Position numbers and translations under genes: made by a program. Shown here piece after piece: positions 20,845 through 32,194 of a stretch of DNA of 64,000 nt. The DNA lies in NCBI RefSeq assembly GCF_023065955.2, contig NW_026622963.1, forward strand, positions 9,679,001-9,743,000, given 5' to 3'. The notes beneath the pieces were generated by a model. The model had not been told where the DNA came from. It made no database searches and saw only the letters and a program-made list of their open reading frames with translations. Position 1 is the first letter of the stretch; the number at the start of each line of letters is the position of its first letter. This DNA comes from Ursus arctos. Lineage: Eukaryota; Chordata; Mammalia; Carnivora; Ursidae.

Positions 20845-21725
20845 CAAAATGAAGAAGACCCCCATCACCAAGCACCCATCCAAAAAAAGGAACACATCAA
20901 AATTTGAATGATCCCACCCATCAGTCAGTGGGCTGGAACTCCTCCAACCCTTCACTTGACAGGAAACTCTTCTATGAATAGAGATTATGAGCTCACTGAA
21001 ATGACTATAAAATATAAAGATAGGTATTGGTATGTATGTGGGTCTCTTCCTTCCTATGGAGCCTGAAATAAATAGGACTACCTTTATGGCGGAACATTAA
21101 TTTCACAAATGTTCAAGTGCCTATTTTATGCAAGGCGTTACGCCAGCAGCTGGGGGAAAATGTGAAAACGAAGCACATACAAGAAGTTCATAGTCTGGAA
21201 GGGATATGTCCATGCATAAATTTTTTCATGAATAATTTGAGTATGAGATAAAACATGAAATGTTCCCTTTTCTGTGCCCTTAAAGCACCCTGTACTTCTC
21301 AATTATTGTATGTGTTTCACTGTACTGTCATTAGCTTCGGGTTTCTTATTCCCACACTGTGGGAGCTTGTATTCATCATCCTCCCTGTGTCCGTGCCCTT
21401 TACCACGAAACTGTGCGATCAATGCCTGCCCAGCATGAGAAGAGTAACTTGCCCGCCCCTTGACTCTAGTTTCCACCATTTGGCTCGCTTTGGCCAGTGG
21501 AATGTTAGCAGCTATGATGGCTTGATATGGACTCGAACATCGGGAGCTACCCTTCGTGCATCTCTGCTGTCACGGTGAGACCACGCCTGGGCTGGCTCGT
21601 GGTGGGTGACAGGCACATATGGCAGAGCTGATCTCCTGAATTACCCTAGCAGAGGCCAGCCCAGAGAGCGAGTGTCTGCTGAACCTCTAGCCACGTCCGT
21701 GAGCCCAGCCAAGGAGACTGTACAA
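20845..21725. other. No gene seen; L2/MIR-like fragments
   Basis: About 21,100-21,205 ('aaatgttcaagtgcctattttatgc', 'gttcatagtctggaag') resembles the start of L2 in minus orientation. About 21,255-21,400 is weakly L2-like. 21,420-21,720 has two short plus-strand open frames without domains, and I cannot assign it. Confidence 0.35.
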
Positions 21726-21729
21726 ATTA

Positions 21730-22770
21730 TAAGTGTACAACTTGATAAACTTTTCCCTAAGTGCACACATACGTATAATCACCACCCAGATAAAAAACCA
21801 GAACATTCACAACACCTCGGGAGTACCTCCTTTCCAGTCATTACCCACCTCGTCCTCCAAAGATAACCATTATCTTGACTTCTAACACCAAAATTTAGGT
21901 TTTGCCTGCTCTTGAACTTCTTCTGAATGGAATCATACCATATATCGTCTTTTGGTCTGGCTTCTTTTGTTCAACATTATGTTAATGAGATTTTCCCCAG
22001 TTGTTTGAACAGCTGTAGTTCCTTCATCTGTACTGCTTTGTAGTATAAATGGTATGACTGTAACACAATGTATTTATTAATTCTACTATTTGGGGTGTTT
22101 CCCAGTCAAAGCTATTAGGAATGGTGCTGCAGCAAATATTCTTTTTTTTTTTTTTTTTTAAGATTTTATTTATTTATTTGACAGAGATAGAGACAGCCAG
22201 CGAGAGAGGGAACACAAGCAGGGGGAGTGGGAGAGGAAGAAGCAGGCTCACAGCGGAGGAGCCTGATGTGGGGCTCGATCCCAGAACGCCGGGACCACGC
22301 CCTGAGCTGAAGGCAGGCGCTTAACCGCTGTGCCACCCAGGCGCCCCTGCAGCAAATATTCTTACGTATGTCTTTTGGTGAGCCGTAGGCATGCATTTCT
22401 CTTGTATACGTAGTTAGGAGTAGAATTGCCGGGATATAGGATAAGTGTGTGTTCAGCTTCATATATGTTGCCAAACAGACTTCCCAAGTAGTTATACCAA
22501 TTGACACTCCCAAAAGAAATGCATGAGTCCCACTTTTTCTACTTTCTTGCAAACACTTGGTATTGTCAGTTCTTTTAATTTTAGTCATTCCAGTGGGTAT
22601 GTAGTAATATCTCATTTTGGCTTTAATTCACATATGGCTTATGACTTAGTGAACAAGAATACATTTTCCTATGAGCATTCGAATATCCTCTTTTCTGAAG
22701 TGTCTGTTCACGTAAGATTCAAGTTTGTGCCTGATAGACTTCTGCTACAGGATCAGAAGGACAGCTAGGC
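21730..22770 (-). mobile_element. L1M 3' end with a young SINE insert
   Basis: Reverse of an L1M 3' region: 'ccagaacattcacaacacc', 'gacttctaacaccaaaattt', 'ggaatcataccatatatcg', 'attgtcagttcttttaatttt'. It is related to 40,905-42,560. A SINE at 22,144-22,346 interrupts it. Confidence 0.75.
22144..22346 (-). mobile_element. Can-SINE, ursid-type, 17-bp perfect TSD
   Basis: 'agacagccagcgagagaggg' and 'cacagcggaggagcc'. The repeat 'ctgcagcaaatattctt' is identical at 22,127-22,143 and 22,347-22,363. Together with the long T-run (its A-tail) this marks it as one of the youngest insertions here. Confidence 0.96.
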
Positions 22771-23567
22771 AGGTCATGAGGCTTCCAGAAAGAGATCCTG
22801 AAGATAAAAAGGATTTGCATCAGCTCAAACCCAGCCTTTTCTACATTAGAAATAATACATCGGGATTCCAATGTAAGACCCTGAATGCTATGAAATCAAT
22901 ACCCACGAAGGAGGTGATGGGTCGGACACATGGTAATGTGGGGGTCTTCAAAGGAAACCCATTGGGTGGTTGCTGATAGACTCACAAGTTTTCAGGTATC
23001 TTGGAAACACCAGGACTTCAGGGTCTGGTTCATAGCCACACAGGCTCAAAAAGGACCTTTTGTAGACACAGTGAGTCAGAAGTTAATGTAAAAGCCAGAA
23101 GGCTGATGTATTCGTTTACACTGTGAACCAGAATTGCCAAGCATTCTGGTCTCTGATTAGAGTACTCTCTCCCTATAAGAAAATAACTTGGGAGGTCAAA
23201 CACAATCAGAAGCCTGCATGATGAGCTGGAATCAGAGCACCAGAATGAGAGATGGGGGCTGGGAGTAATAGGAGCGTGCTTCCAAGACCTTCACGGTAGA
23301 AATGGATCTGCTATTGGAACTGGACAAGATATGACCTTGGGCCCGGTCTTCCTCTTCTCCACCAGTGCTTGGATCGATGAATGCTGTCAATGTTACTTTA
23401 GAGACTCTCTTTTTTCTTGCTGTTTCCAGTGCTAACTAATCCCCTTCTGATTGATTCCTTCTTTCTTTAGCTGTCCTGGAGGACATTTGTTGATTGTGTT
23501 CCTATCATCCATTTCCCTACCGTACTCCCCAGAGGTCCCTGGCCCCTTTTTAATAGACCATAGTTTC
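22771..23567. other. No gene recognised; possibly ancient ERV-related DNA
   Basis: Moderate-GC unique-looking sequence. No exon with convincing splice sites and no domain-bearing open frame. Its neighbours suggest degraded LTR-element material, but I cannot show it. Confidence 0.25.
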
Positions 23568-23767
23568 AGGGCGCCTGGGTGGCTCAGTCATTAAGCGTCT
23601 GCCTTAGGCTCAGGGCATGATCCCAGAGTCCTGGGATCGAGCCCCACATCAGGCTCCTCCGTTGGGAGCCTGCTTCTTCCTCTCCCACTCCCCCTGCTTG
23701 TGTTCCCTCTCTCGCTGGCTGTCTCTCTCTCCGTCAAATAAATAAATAAAATCTTTAAAAAATATAT
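23568..23767 (+). mobile_element. Can-SINE, ursid-type
   Basis: 'gggcgcctgggtggctcagtc' head, 'aggctcctccgttgggagcc' body and AAATAAATAAATAAAATC tail. 'agaccatagtttc' (23,555-23,567) and 'aggccatagtttc' (23,768-23,780) flank it. Confidence 0.94.
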
Positions 23768-23780
23768 AGGCCATAGTTTC

Positions 23781-24258
23781 CATTTGGAGATCTGATCCAT
23801 GTAATTCCTGGGATGATTCCACCCCAAATCTAGGTTTGGAGCTTGTTACCTAGGCTGAGCAAGAGCACATTCCATCCTCTGAGCCCCGTCTTGGGTTGAA
23901 CGTGTTGGCTGCAAATGCTGAGAGCCTGATAACCCTCTATTTGCTGTTGGGCATGAATGACAAACTTGTAGCCCTGGGAGCCATCTGAGGACCAAAAGGG
24001 GAGTCAGCCTCAAGATTATTCTGACACAGAAGAAGGCAGAGTGGAGAACTAAAGAGAAACCGGATTTTTGGTGATTTCATTAAGCTGTTGGATCAAGCTG
24101 TTGGACTTTTCAGTTACTTGAGCCAAGGTATTCCTTTTCTTGTGTAAACTGTTTTCATTGGTCTGGGCAGACCCAGTTGATTATCCAATATCTGTTCTCC
24201 TCTTTTTCCTTATTTACAGAACCTCCAGAACCTCTTATGAATAAAAATATTCAGCTCC
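23781..24258 (+). repeat. Possible ancient LTR or other old interspersed repeat
   Basis: 'ggacttttcagttacttgagcc' followed by 'aaggtattccttttcttgtg' near 24,102-24,150 resembles the 3' end of an old mammalian LTR-type repeat (polyadenylation region). Family not assigned; boundaries unknown. Confidence 0.35.
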
Positions 24259-24452
24259 TGGGACACCCAGGTGGCTATGTCGGTTAAGATACTGCCTTCA
24301 GCTCAGGTCATGATCCCAGAGTCCTGGGATCGAGTCCCACATCAGGCTTCCTACTCAGGGCAGAGCCTGCTTCTCCCTCTGCCTGCCGCTCCCCCTGCTT
24401 GTGTGCTCTCTCTCTCTCTGACAAATAAATAAATAAAATCTTTAAAAAAAAC
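24259..24452 (+). mobile_element. Can-SINE
   Basis: 'gggacacccaggtggctatgtc' head and 'acaaataaataaataaaatc' tail. 'aaatattcagctcc' before and 'aaaaattcagctcc' after are the target duplication. Confidence 0.92.
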
Positions 24453-24466
24453 AAAAATTCAGCTCC

Positions 24467-25521
24467 CCTGGAGCAAAGGGTTGCAATGTGGCCGATAAGA
24501 TGCAAGTGAAACTCACTAGGAAAATTGATTCTGTAGAAGTGATTGACTCCCTGACTTAAAAAAAAAAAAAAAGAGGGCAGATTCACTGGTGCATGCATTC
24601 TGCCTTCCTCTACCCCCTTCTTCCAGCCTGCAAAGCAGATACAACATCCAGAAGAGTGACAGCGAACTTGTGCTTATAAACCAAAAGACATTAAGGATGG
24701 CCAAAGAAGATAGAAGGAGCCTAATTCCATGAACAGCTGTGCCAGCCCCAGACTGCATATGCCAGACCCGTCGTAACATGAAAAAAAGTAAACCCCTTAT
24801 TGGGTTAGCCACTCTGTTGGGTTTTTGTGAAATGCAGCCAAATGCAATCACTTAGAGAATTCAGCCCATGAAACATGGACTTTAGTGACTGGTAGAGATG
24901 GGGCCTTGGGCTGTGAGCGTGCAGACATTGCAGACGGGAATGCCCACAGCCTCCTTATGCAGTGGTGAAACATTGGGTCCATTTGCTCTTCAATGGGAGA
25001 TACCCTACATGCCAACCAAGTCTGCTGTGTTGGGGAAATAACTGGAATAATTCAGAGTCTTAGCACGTGCAAGTCACTTTGCTCCACTTTCCACAAAGTC
25101 CTGAGAGAGACCAGTGTCCTAGAGTTATCCATGCTGAAGGAAAAAGGGAAGACGTTCCTGTTCACTGAGCTCCTTCACTAAGGAAAAACACTCTGCCTAG
25201 GGTCTGCAAATCTTTGAAGGAGCCTCTCATCATTTGGAGATTTGCAGGACTGAAAAAAGATTGTTCTTTCTCTTCTCTAAATAGGAGTGGTGACTGCCAA
25301 GCAGTAGCTTAGAAGAAGATAAGACTGGTGTCCTGAAACTTTCCTAAGCACCTTCCTCAACAGAGGAAGTGAGGCCTCCAAAACATTCTCTTCCCACTCC
25401 AGTCTTTTGTTTCCAGTTGTCTCAAGTGAGTAAACATTAATTTGAAGGCTTGAGGCATAGGCAGGACACAGAGGCCAGAAGGTTATAGAGAAGGACTTTC
25501 AGGTTGAAAGACCAGGGCTAC
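24467..25521. other. No gene; LTR-like fragment then unassigned DNA
   Basis: 24,560-24,850 ends 'gggtttttgtgaaatgcagcc', resembling an old LTR 3' region. 24,860-25,521 has no recognisable feature beyond short open frames (up to 62 codons). Confidence 0.3.
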
Positions 25522-25706
25522 GGAGCACCTGGGGGGCTCCATTGGTTGGGTGTCCAACTCTTGATTTTGGCTCAGGTCATGATCTCACAGTCATGAGATT
25601 GAGTCCCATGTCTGGCTCCATGCTGGGGTGTGGAACCTGCTTGAATTCTCTCTCTTTCTCTCTGCCCCTCCCCACTTGTGCTCTTTCTCTCTCTTAAAAA
25701 AAAAAA
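25522..25706 (+). mobile_element. Can-SINE (older type)
   Basis: 'ggagcacctggggggctcca' head, 'cttgattttggctcagg', 'ctggggtgtggaacctgc' body and a 14-A tail. Diverged flanks 'agaccagggctac' and 'agatcatggccat'. Confidence 0.88.
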
Positions 25707-26640
25707 AAAGATCATGGCCATATAGGAGCTTTGGCTGTGGCTACTCACACTTAGGACTGAATAGGAGGCAAATAGACTGGAAGCCTACAACATTTTTGTG
25801 GGAATCAAATTACCAAAAATGAGAATTTAAGAATCTGACCAGAGTTCACTTCCTGATATGATTGAAGAGGACAATGAACAAGAAGTCTCTTCAAGAAGAT
25901 GGAACTTGGACCACAGAGCTCAATCAAAGAGGGATATCCTCCCGGGGAGTAGGTTGGCTGAGTATGGAGATTACTGTCAGGAGGGAGTGCGGGTCACTCC
26001 TGTCTAGCAGAATCTGGTATTTGCTGTGGCTGGACTTTCCGTTCTTTCCCTTCCTATGTGGGAGTTGCATTTCGTTCCTTCTCCTCTTATATGTGGAATA
26101 TGTTGGGGGAAATAACTTGCCTTTTAGTTTGCAGGTTATTGGACTCTGAGGCTTCCCATCAGGGTTACATGGAGAAAACTGGGTATTGGCTAGGGATCCG
26201 GGCTTTTGAGATGGATGCAATGTCTGGGCGAGACCTCAGCACTGTCTCCGTTAGGGAGGGTGTATATTCTACCTGAGGGAGGATGGATAACCAAAAGGGC
26301 GGACTGTGGCAGTCACTGCTTTTTCCTACCCAAGAATGATTCTCCTTGTCTTCTTTATTAGTGGAACCTTGAATTTGTTTGGAAAAGCAATATGCCTGGC
26401 TAAAAACTACACCAAGGTTTTCTGGCCAATGAGACATCAGCAAAATTCTGCCAAGGATATCTGGAAAAGCTTTGCTTTCTGGCTAAAGGTATCATTCCTT
26501 CTCTCCTTTTCACTTCTTTTTCTTGCCTGGAACCAGATGGAAATTTGAATCTTCAGGAAGGAATGAGGAGCATTGGAAGTGGTAAATATGTGGATAAATG
26601 TCAAAGACTACTTGTTCTTCTTGGGTTTTGTACATGCATG
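25707..26640. other. No gene recognised
   Basis: Unique-looking; open frames up to about 98 codons on both strands, overlapping and without domains. Possible ancient LTR-element DNA but unproven. Confidence 0.25.
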
Positions 26641-27730
26641 TGACTAGTTAAAAATAATGTGGGAGTTTCCCTTTTCTATGCTCTGGAATATTTCAAGTAG
26701 TTTGGAAGGTTTAGGAGATTCTCCTATGAACCCATCTAGGTCTCGTGTCTTTTTGAGGAATAACTCGTGTGTTTAAATTTTTTATGTTTACTGGGGTCAA
26801 TTTCAGTGAATGATATCCTCCTAGGAAATCATCATTGGTTTTTAAATGTGTTGGTCTAGACTTGGGAAAAGTCGTATCTTAAGATTTTTAATTTTTCTTC
26901 TGTTTCAATGGCACTTTCCTCCCTGTCATTTCTTATCTTCCATAATGATGCCTTTAATTTTTTGTTCCTGATTAGATTAGCTAATGGTTTGTTTGATTGA
27001 TTGGATTGGCTTGATTTGATTTTTTTTTTTAAGAACCAGCAGTTGGATGGATTTATTCTTTTTAGATTTTTTTCTGCTAACTCATTAATTTCTGCTTTTG
27101 TCTTTAATAGTCCCTTCATTCTGCTTTCTTTCAGTTTACTCAATTTTTTTAAGCTTTTTAATTGATGTTTAATTTTACTGAAACAGTTCACTTCATGCAA
27201 TATATTTTCTTCTAATGACTGCTTTTACAGTATCTTATAGCTTCAGATAAGCTGTTTTCATAATTGCTATTTCATAAAATTCTGCGATTTGATTTGTATT
27301 GCCTTATTGGCCCACGTGCTTAATACAGTGTTGTTTTTTAATTGGTAGAGGGATCTTTTTGCTCTTAATTTTAATTATAATTTTTTTGGCTCGTGATCAG
27401 AGAATGTTGCTTACATTATTGTTATTCTTAAAGTCACTGATGGGGGCGCCTGGGTGGTTCAGTTGGATAAGCTGCTGCCTTCGGCTCAGGTCATGATCCC
27501 AGGGTCCTGGGATCGAGCCCGCATCGGGGGTCCCTGCTCAGTGGGGAGTCTGCTTGTCCCTCTCACTCTGCCTCTTTCCCCACTCGTGCTGTCTCTCTCT
27601 CACTCACTCTCTCTTTCAAATAAATAAATAAAATCTTTCTTTAAAAAAAATAAAGTTACTGAGATTTTCTTTTGTGACCTAATGAATCATCCATTTTCAT
27701 GAATGTTCCTTTTGATTACCCAGTAGCCAG
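26641..27730 (-). repeat. Old L1 ORF2-region fragment with SINE insert
   Basis: The minus strand encodes scraps of ORF2 (114 open codons at 26,856-27,200 with 'TKAEINELAEKN'-like text). On the plus strand the T-rich text 'aagaaccagcagttggatgg' and 'gctaactcattaatttctgc' is typical of the L1 RT region in reverse. Interrupted at 27,443-27,650. Confidence 0.7.
27443..27650 (+). mobile_element. Can-SINE in old L1
   Basis: 'gggcgcctgggtggttcagt' head, 'gtggggagtctgcttgtccc' body and AAATAAATAAATAAAATC tail. 'aaagtcactga' before and 'aaagttactga' after. Confidence 0.93.
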
Positions 27731-28404
27731 TGTTCTGATCCACCAGGTCTCAGACCTGTGTCCTCAGTGTCTTCCCTCGTGGGATCAAACCCTCTCCTTC
27801 GGAGGCTAGTTGGCGCCGATGTTTTTGGTATTGGCCTCCTCTAGGACCAGCTGCACTCCTCTCTTCCACACACCGTCCCTACTCCCCCCAACCCCCGCCC
27901 CCCCCCCCCCAAGCTGCGGTTCTGCTGTGAGCTCTGGAGCTGGCTCTGCGAGTTCCAGATATTTATCTCTCCATTTACATGTAAATTGAAGTGTGAGGTA
28001 TTCTCCGTCTCCTAGGAGGCCGTAGGTGAGAGCTGGGGTGATTTCATTTGCTGTCACTGTTGATCTGTGTGGTTTCGGGAGGATTGTGAAGGGATTTAGA
28101 GCTGCCATTATTCTACAGGAATCGGGGAGCTCTGTGCTTTCCTTTTATCATATCGACTTTGCTGTTTCTTCTTCAGACCTGCCTTCCACTGGTTTACTCA
28201 AATATTCTCTTTTGCCCATTCTTTTTCCTAAACGTTGAAGTCACAGTTCTATTTCTGTTCTCTGAGTGGTAACGGCGAAAAGTGTAGCACACACATTTAG
28301 CTTAGCAAAGTCTAAAGTTAACATCACTGCCTTCCTTCCAAACAACCTAAGGACCTTAGGGTGCTTTGAGTCCTGTCACCTCCCTCTCATGATGCTATTC
28401 TTAC
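27731..28404. other. No gene recognised; C-rich tract
   Basis: Includes a 13-C run at 27,898-27,910 inside a C-rich stretch. Short open frames only. The segment may be unique sequence. Confidence 0.3.
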
Positions 28405-28605
28405 CAAACAATTTGGAGTGCTTACTATGTGCTGGCTTGATAAAATAATGAACAAAAGGGGGGGAGGGTAGAATCCCTGTTCTAAAGGATTTGCATTTTA
28501 GTGGGAGAGACAAACAAGATACAAATTTGAAATATGTAATATGTTACATAATGAAAAGTACTACAGAGCAAAAATTAAGCAAGGTGGGGGAATATGAAAT
28601 CTCCC

Positions 28606-28660
28606 CTGTGTGTGTGTGCATGTGCGTGTGCTTGTGTGTGTGTGTGTGTGTGTGTGTGTG
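28606..28660 (+). repeat. (GT)n microsatellite
   Basis: Interrupted TG repeat (with CA, CG and CT interruptions) ending in a clean block of about 14 TG units at about 28,633-28,660. Confidence 0.95.
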
Positions 28661-29141
28661 ACTAGCCATGCAGGTATCTTGGGGAAGAACATTCTAGCCA
28701 CAGAGAGTATCAGATGCAAAAGCCTTTGAGGACTTTTTGGCAGGAGGCCTGTGAAGCTGCAGTGAAGAGACAGAGGGAAGAATGGTAAGATGTGAGGTCA
28801 TGGGAGCTAATGAGGAGACCGGAATAGAGCCTCACAAGGACTGCAATGTGGACTATGGTCCATATTAGGAATTTGGGCCTTTATTCCAAGATGGGCCCCC
28901 CATGAAGGGTGCTGAACAGGAACTACGTGGTCTGGCCTATGTCGTACCAGGACCACATGGGTTACTGAGGACAGATGGCTGAGACCGGGCCAGTTAGGAG
29001 GTTACTGCAGTAATCCACGTGAGAGGTGATGAAGGCTGGCCCAAGCTAAGATACCGGGGCAGGGGAGGGGGGGTGATGAGAAGTGATTGTGTCCTAAGTG
29101 TATTCTAAAAGTTGATTTGACAGAATTTGATAACTGACTAG

Positions 29142-29532
29142 TGTTAAAAATAAGGCAACGGACCCAAAATGGAGTCCCTTATGCTAAGCCCCGTGTCACC
29201 AAACTGAGACTTAACTGAATTATAGTTTTGGCATCTCCCAGAAGTAGAATCTTAAATCAGTTGACCAGGAATCACTCAGTCTGCACTAGTGAGGTAATCT
29301 GCCTGATAGACCCCTGCCATCCCCTAAAGGAAAGTGACCTCACCACCACAATCCACTTTTTGCTGGTATAGCTTCCTTGTTCCCGCTCCCTTCTGCCTAT
29401 AAGTCTTTCACTTTGTTTAGCAACTTGGAGTTCCTTTCTCCCCGCTAGATGGGATGCTGCCTGATTTATGAATTGCTGAATAAAGCCAATAAGATCTTTA
29501 AGATTTACTGGGTTGAATTTTGTTTTTTAACA
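29142..29532 (+). mobile_element. Solo LTR of an ancient ERV, inserted in L2
   Basis: Starts TGTTAAAAA and ends TTTTTTAACA: TG...CA with matching inverted ends. 391 bp, inside an L2 whose text continues on both sides. 'ctag' before and 'ccag' after may be a decayed 4-bp duplication. AATAAA appears in 'gctgaataaagccaataag' near 29,476, in plus orientation. No internal region. ERV class is not certain. Confidence 0.8.
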
Positions 29533-29644
29533 CCAGTGAGTTGTAAGGAAAACCAAGAGGACAAGGATGACACCCAAAACGTTGCCCGGAGCAGCTGGAA
29601 GGATAGAGTTGCTATTAACTACCTATTGCCTCGCATTTAATCAC

Positions 29645-30195
29645 ATGTTGATGGAGGCTGGATTCTAAGAATGCCCTCGATGCCCCATGAAATCCCTCCC
29701 CTTCGAGTATGGGTATGATTACATCCTGTGGTCGTGTTATGCTATATAGCAAAAAGAAGGCTACCCAGGTGGGCCAACCCTAATCACAGGCCCTTTAAAT
29801 GCACAGATCCCCCCCCCCCCCCACTGGTGAGCAGAAGGGGAAGTCAAAGATTCAAAGCCTGAGAAGGACTTGCTGTACTGATGCTGTTTTAACGATGGAT
29901 AGAGCACAAGAGGAGGGGTCCAGGCAGCCTCAAGGAACAGAGAGCAGGGAACGGGACCTCAGATCCATGGCCACAAGGATCTGGCTTCTACTAACAGCCT
30001 GAATGAGTTTAGAAGCAGGTCGTACCCAGAGCCTTTAGGCAAGAGCCCTGCCCAGCTGACATCTTGATTTTGGCCTTGTGGGAACCTGAACGGAAAACAA
30101 CTAAACTCAGACTTCTGACCTACAGAACTCTGGGATAATAAGTGGTGTTGTTATAAGTTGCTAAGTCGGTGGTAGCTTTTTACACTGCAATAGAA
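29645..30195 (+). mobile_element. MLT1-type MaLR LTR
   Basis: 'cccttcgagtatgggtatg', 'aaaaagaaggctacccaggtg', 'cccagctgacatcttgattttgg', 'agacttctgacctacagaactc', 'ataagttgctaagtcggtggtag' follow the order of mammalian MLT1 LTRs. A 14-C run at 29,809-29,822 is inside. Confidence 0.75.
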
Positions 30196-30362
30196 AATGA
30201 AGCCTCACGGCCACACACAGCTCCTAGGGAGGCTGGGAGATGGCGCCTCCAGCTGGCCATTCACGGGCATTGTTAAACTTGAGGGTGGGATGCCTCTATA
30301 AAAAATCAAGAGAAGAATGAGTGCTGGGGGGATGCTAAGATGTTCTTGCATACGCTGTAAAC

Positions 30363-30709
30363 CTGCCTTGTCCGATACAGCAGACACTGGCCGCGTGTGG
30401 ATAGTGGACACTTGAAATGTGGCCGGTCCAAACTGGGATGTGTTACAATCATAAAATACCCACTAGATTTCAGACTTTGTATGGAAAAAAAAAAGGGATG
30501 TAAAATATCTCATTAAGTATATTTTATATCGATTATATTTTGAAATGATAGTATTTTTGATATATTTGATTAAATAAAATACATTATTAAGCTTAACTTT
30601 CAACCCATTTCCTTTTACTTTAAAAAATGTGGTTACGTATGTAACTGAAAATTTCAAATTACATGTGTGGCTCTAAAACTATACATTATAGTTTTATTGG
30701 ACAGTGCTG
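30363..30709 (+). mobile_element. MER5-like hAT (Charlie group) non-autonomous DNA transposon
   Basis: The left end 'ctgccttgtccgata' and the reverse complement of the right end 'cagcactgtccaata' agree at 11 of 15 positions, like the CAGTGCTGTCCAATAG terminus of MER5. 'gacacttgaaatgtggccgg' is a MER5 internal hallmark. A perfect 8-bp target duplication CTGTAAAC lies at 30,355-30,362 and 30,710-30,717, as hAT elements make. The interior is AT-rich, without transposase. Confidence 0.85.
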
Positions 30710-30717
30710 CTGTAAAC

Positions 30718-31341
30718 TCTTTTGTACATCTCAAATTTTCTTCATGTGTCCACGAATTAAATTTTTTTAAATGTTGTTTTTTTCCTTTTCAACATTACAG
30801 GTTTAAAAAGGCAATGTTCCCATAACAAATAATGGCAAAGAAAGGAGTTCCTAGTCTCCCTCAGCAAACCTGCCTTCCCAGACGCCTGAATACACTGGCT
30901 GGGCTTGTGCATGCATGTATAGGAGGTGGGGTTGACGGTGATGACATTAGGTGACTGCCATCATGGAGGTGGAAATGGTGCTGTACCATCATGATTCATC
31001 CCTTAAGGCTGGGCATACCACAGTCACAAATAAAATGTAAGTTCTAGCAGCAAAAGGGAAGGGGTGGCTGTTATATAGGAAGATGATCACAGCCTATCAT
31101 TATGGGAGGGAGAAGAAGGGACCTGCAGTCTGTCACGGCTAGGTCCCTTCAGGACACGTGTGTACTGCCCCCTGGTGGACTATGGTGGCACTTCAGTCAG
31201 GCCGCTCAGAATCCTCCACTTCCCACCTCCACCGTGTCCAAGCCATCACCTCAGACAAGCATTATCCTAAGAGATTTCTGATGGGTCTCGCTCCTTCTCC
31301 TCCCGTCCACCAGAACGACCTTTTTCTTTAAAAAAAAAAAA
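30718..31341. other. No gene recognised
   Basis: AT-rich then moderate GC. 'gtgtactgccccctggtggac' near 31,158 contains a strong CTCF-like core (CCCCCTGGTGG), the only motif of note. Confidence 0.35.
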
Positions 31342-31545
31342 AAAAAAAAAACCAAACAGATTTATTTATTTGAGAGATACAGTGCGCGCCTGCACGCACG
31401 AGTGTGGGGAGGGGCAGAGGGAGGAGAGAAGCCAGTTTCGCTGTGTGGAGCCCCACAAAGGGCTCTATCCGGGGACCCTGAGATCATGACCTGAGCAAAA
31501 ATCAAGAGTCCGATGCTTAACCCACTGAGCCACTTAGCCGCCCCC
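31342..31545 (-). mobile_element. Can-SINE
   Basis: The usual T-rich reversed tail is replaced by an A-run ('aaaaccaaacagatttattt'). The head 'gagccacttagccgccccc' closes it. Diverged, older copy. Confidence 0.85.
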
Positions 31546-31554
31546 AGATGACCT

Positions 31555-32112
31555 TTTAAAACCTTCATCAGATCACGTTATTCTTCTGCTCAAAACTCAG
31601 GAGCAACTTTCTTTCTCAGAGTTAAAGCCAGTGTCTTCATTTCCCCTCCTACCCATCTACCCCTTACTCCATGCCAGCCATGCTGGGCTGCTTGCTCTTC
31701 CTCTGCCCGTGTAACACACCACGCATGCGCTCGCCCTGGCCGTTGCTATCTCTTCTACCTGCAACACGTGGGTTACTCTTTCACCGCTGAGCACAAACGT
31801 GACCATATCACCTTACTGCACTAAATAAAACAAAACAAACAAACAACAACAAAAACCACAGACGTCCACCATTCTACATCGCCCCCTCAGCTGGATTCCC
31901 TTTTTTGCCGTAGCATGTAACACTGTGTGACATATTGCGTATTTACTTGTTACCTATATTGTGTATTTGTTTATTACCTGTCTGCCCTGCTGGGATGTAT
32001 ACTTCAAAAGGGCAAGGAACTTGTCTGTTTTGTTCACCGTTGTATCCCCAACATTTAGAATAGGGCTTAGCAAGTAGTAGATGCTCAAAAATATTTGTTG
32101 GATAAATAAGTG
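31555..32112 (+). mobile_element. L2 3' end
   Basis: 'attcttctgctcaaaactc', 'ggcaaggaacttgtctgttttg', 'tgtatccccaacatttagaata', 'gcttagcaagtagtagatgctc' and 'aaaaatatttgttgg' give the L2 3' order. An A/C-rich expansion lies near 31,827-31,860. Confidence 0.85.
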
Positions 32113-32194
32113 AAGCAAGATCTGAACAATGAATAAGCATTGTATGGGCTCCTTGCTTTATCCTAGAATATGAAGACTTAATGTCACATGAGGT

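Larger units (their letters stand above)
28405..29640 (-). mobile_element. L2 element, minus strand, split by an LTR
   Basis: Reverse of L2: 'ggagtgcttactatgtgctgg', 'ttttagtgggagagacaaac', 'gggaagaacattctagccac', 'tgcaaaagcctttgagg', 'gttaggaggttactgcagtaat', 'gtgagaggtgatgaaggctgg'. After the LTR at 29,142-29,532 it resumes with 'acaaggatgacacccaaaacg' and 'agcagctggaaggatagag', which continues the same consensus order. A GT microsatellite lies inside. Confidence 0.8.

Noticed and set aside
22166..22615. 149-codon minus-strand open frame
   Set aside because: It runs from a SINE into the L1M 3' region, so it is a repeat-fusion artefact.
28606..28660. CRISPR-like or tandem array
   Set aside because: Simple dinucleotide microsatellite in a mammalian genome; no spacer structure.
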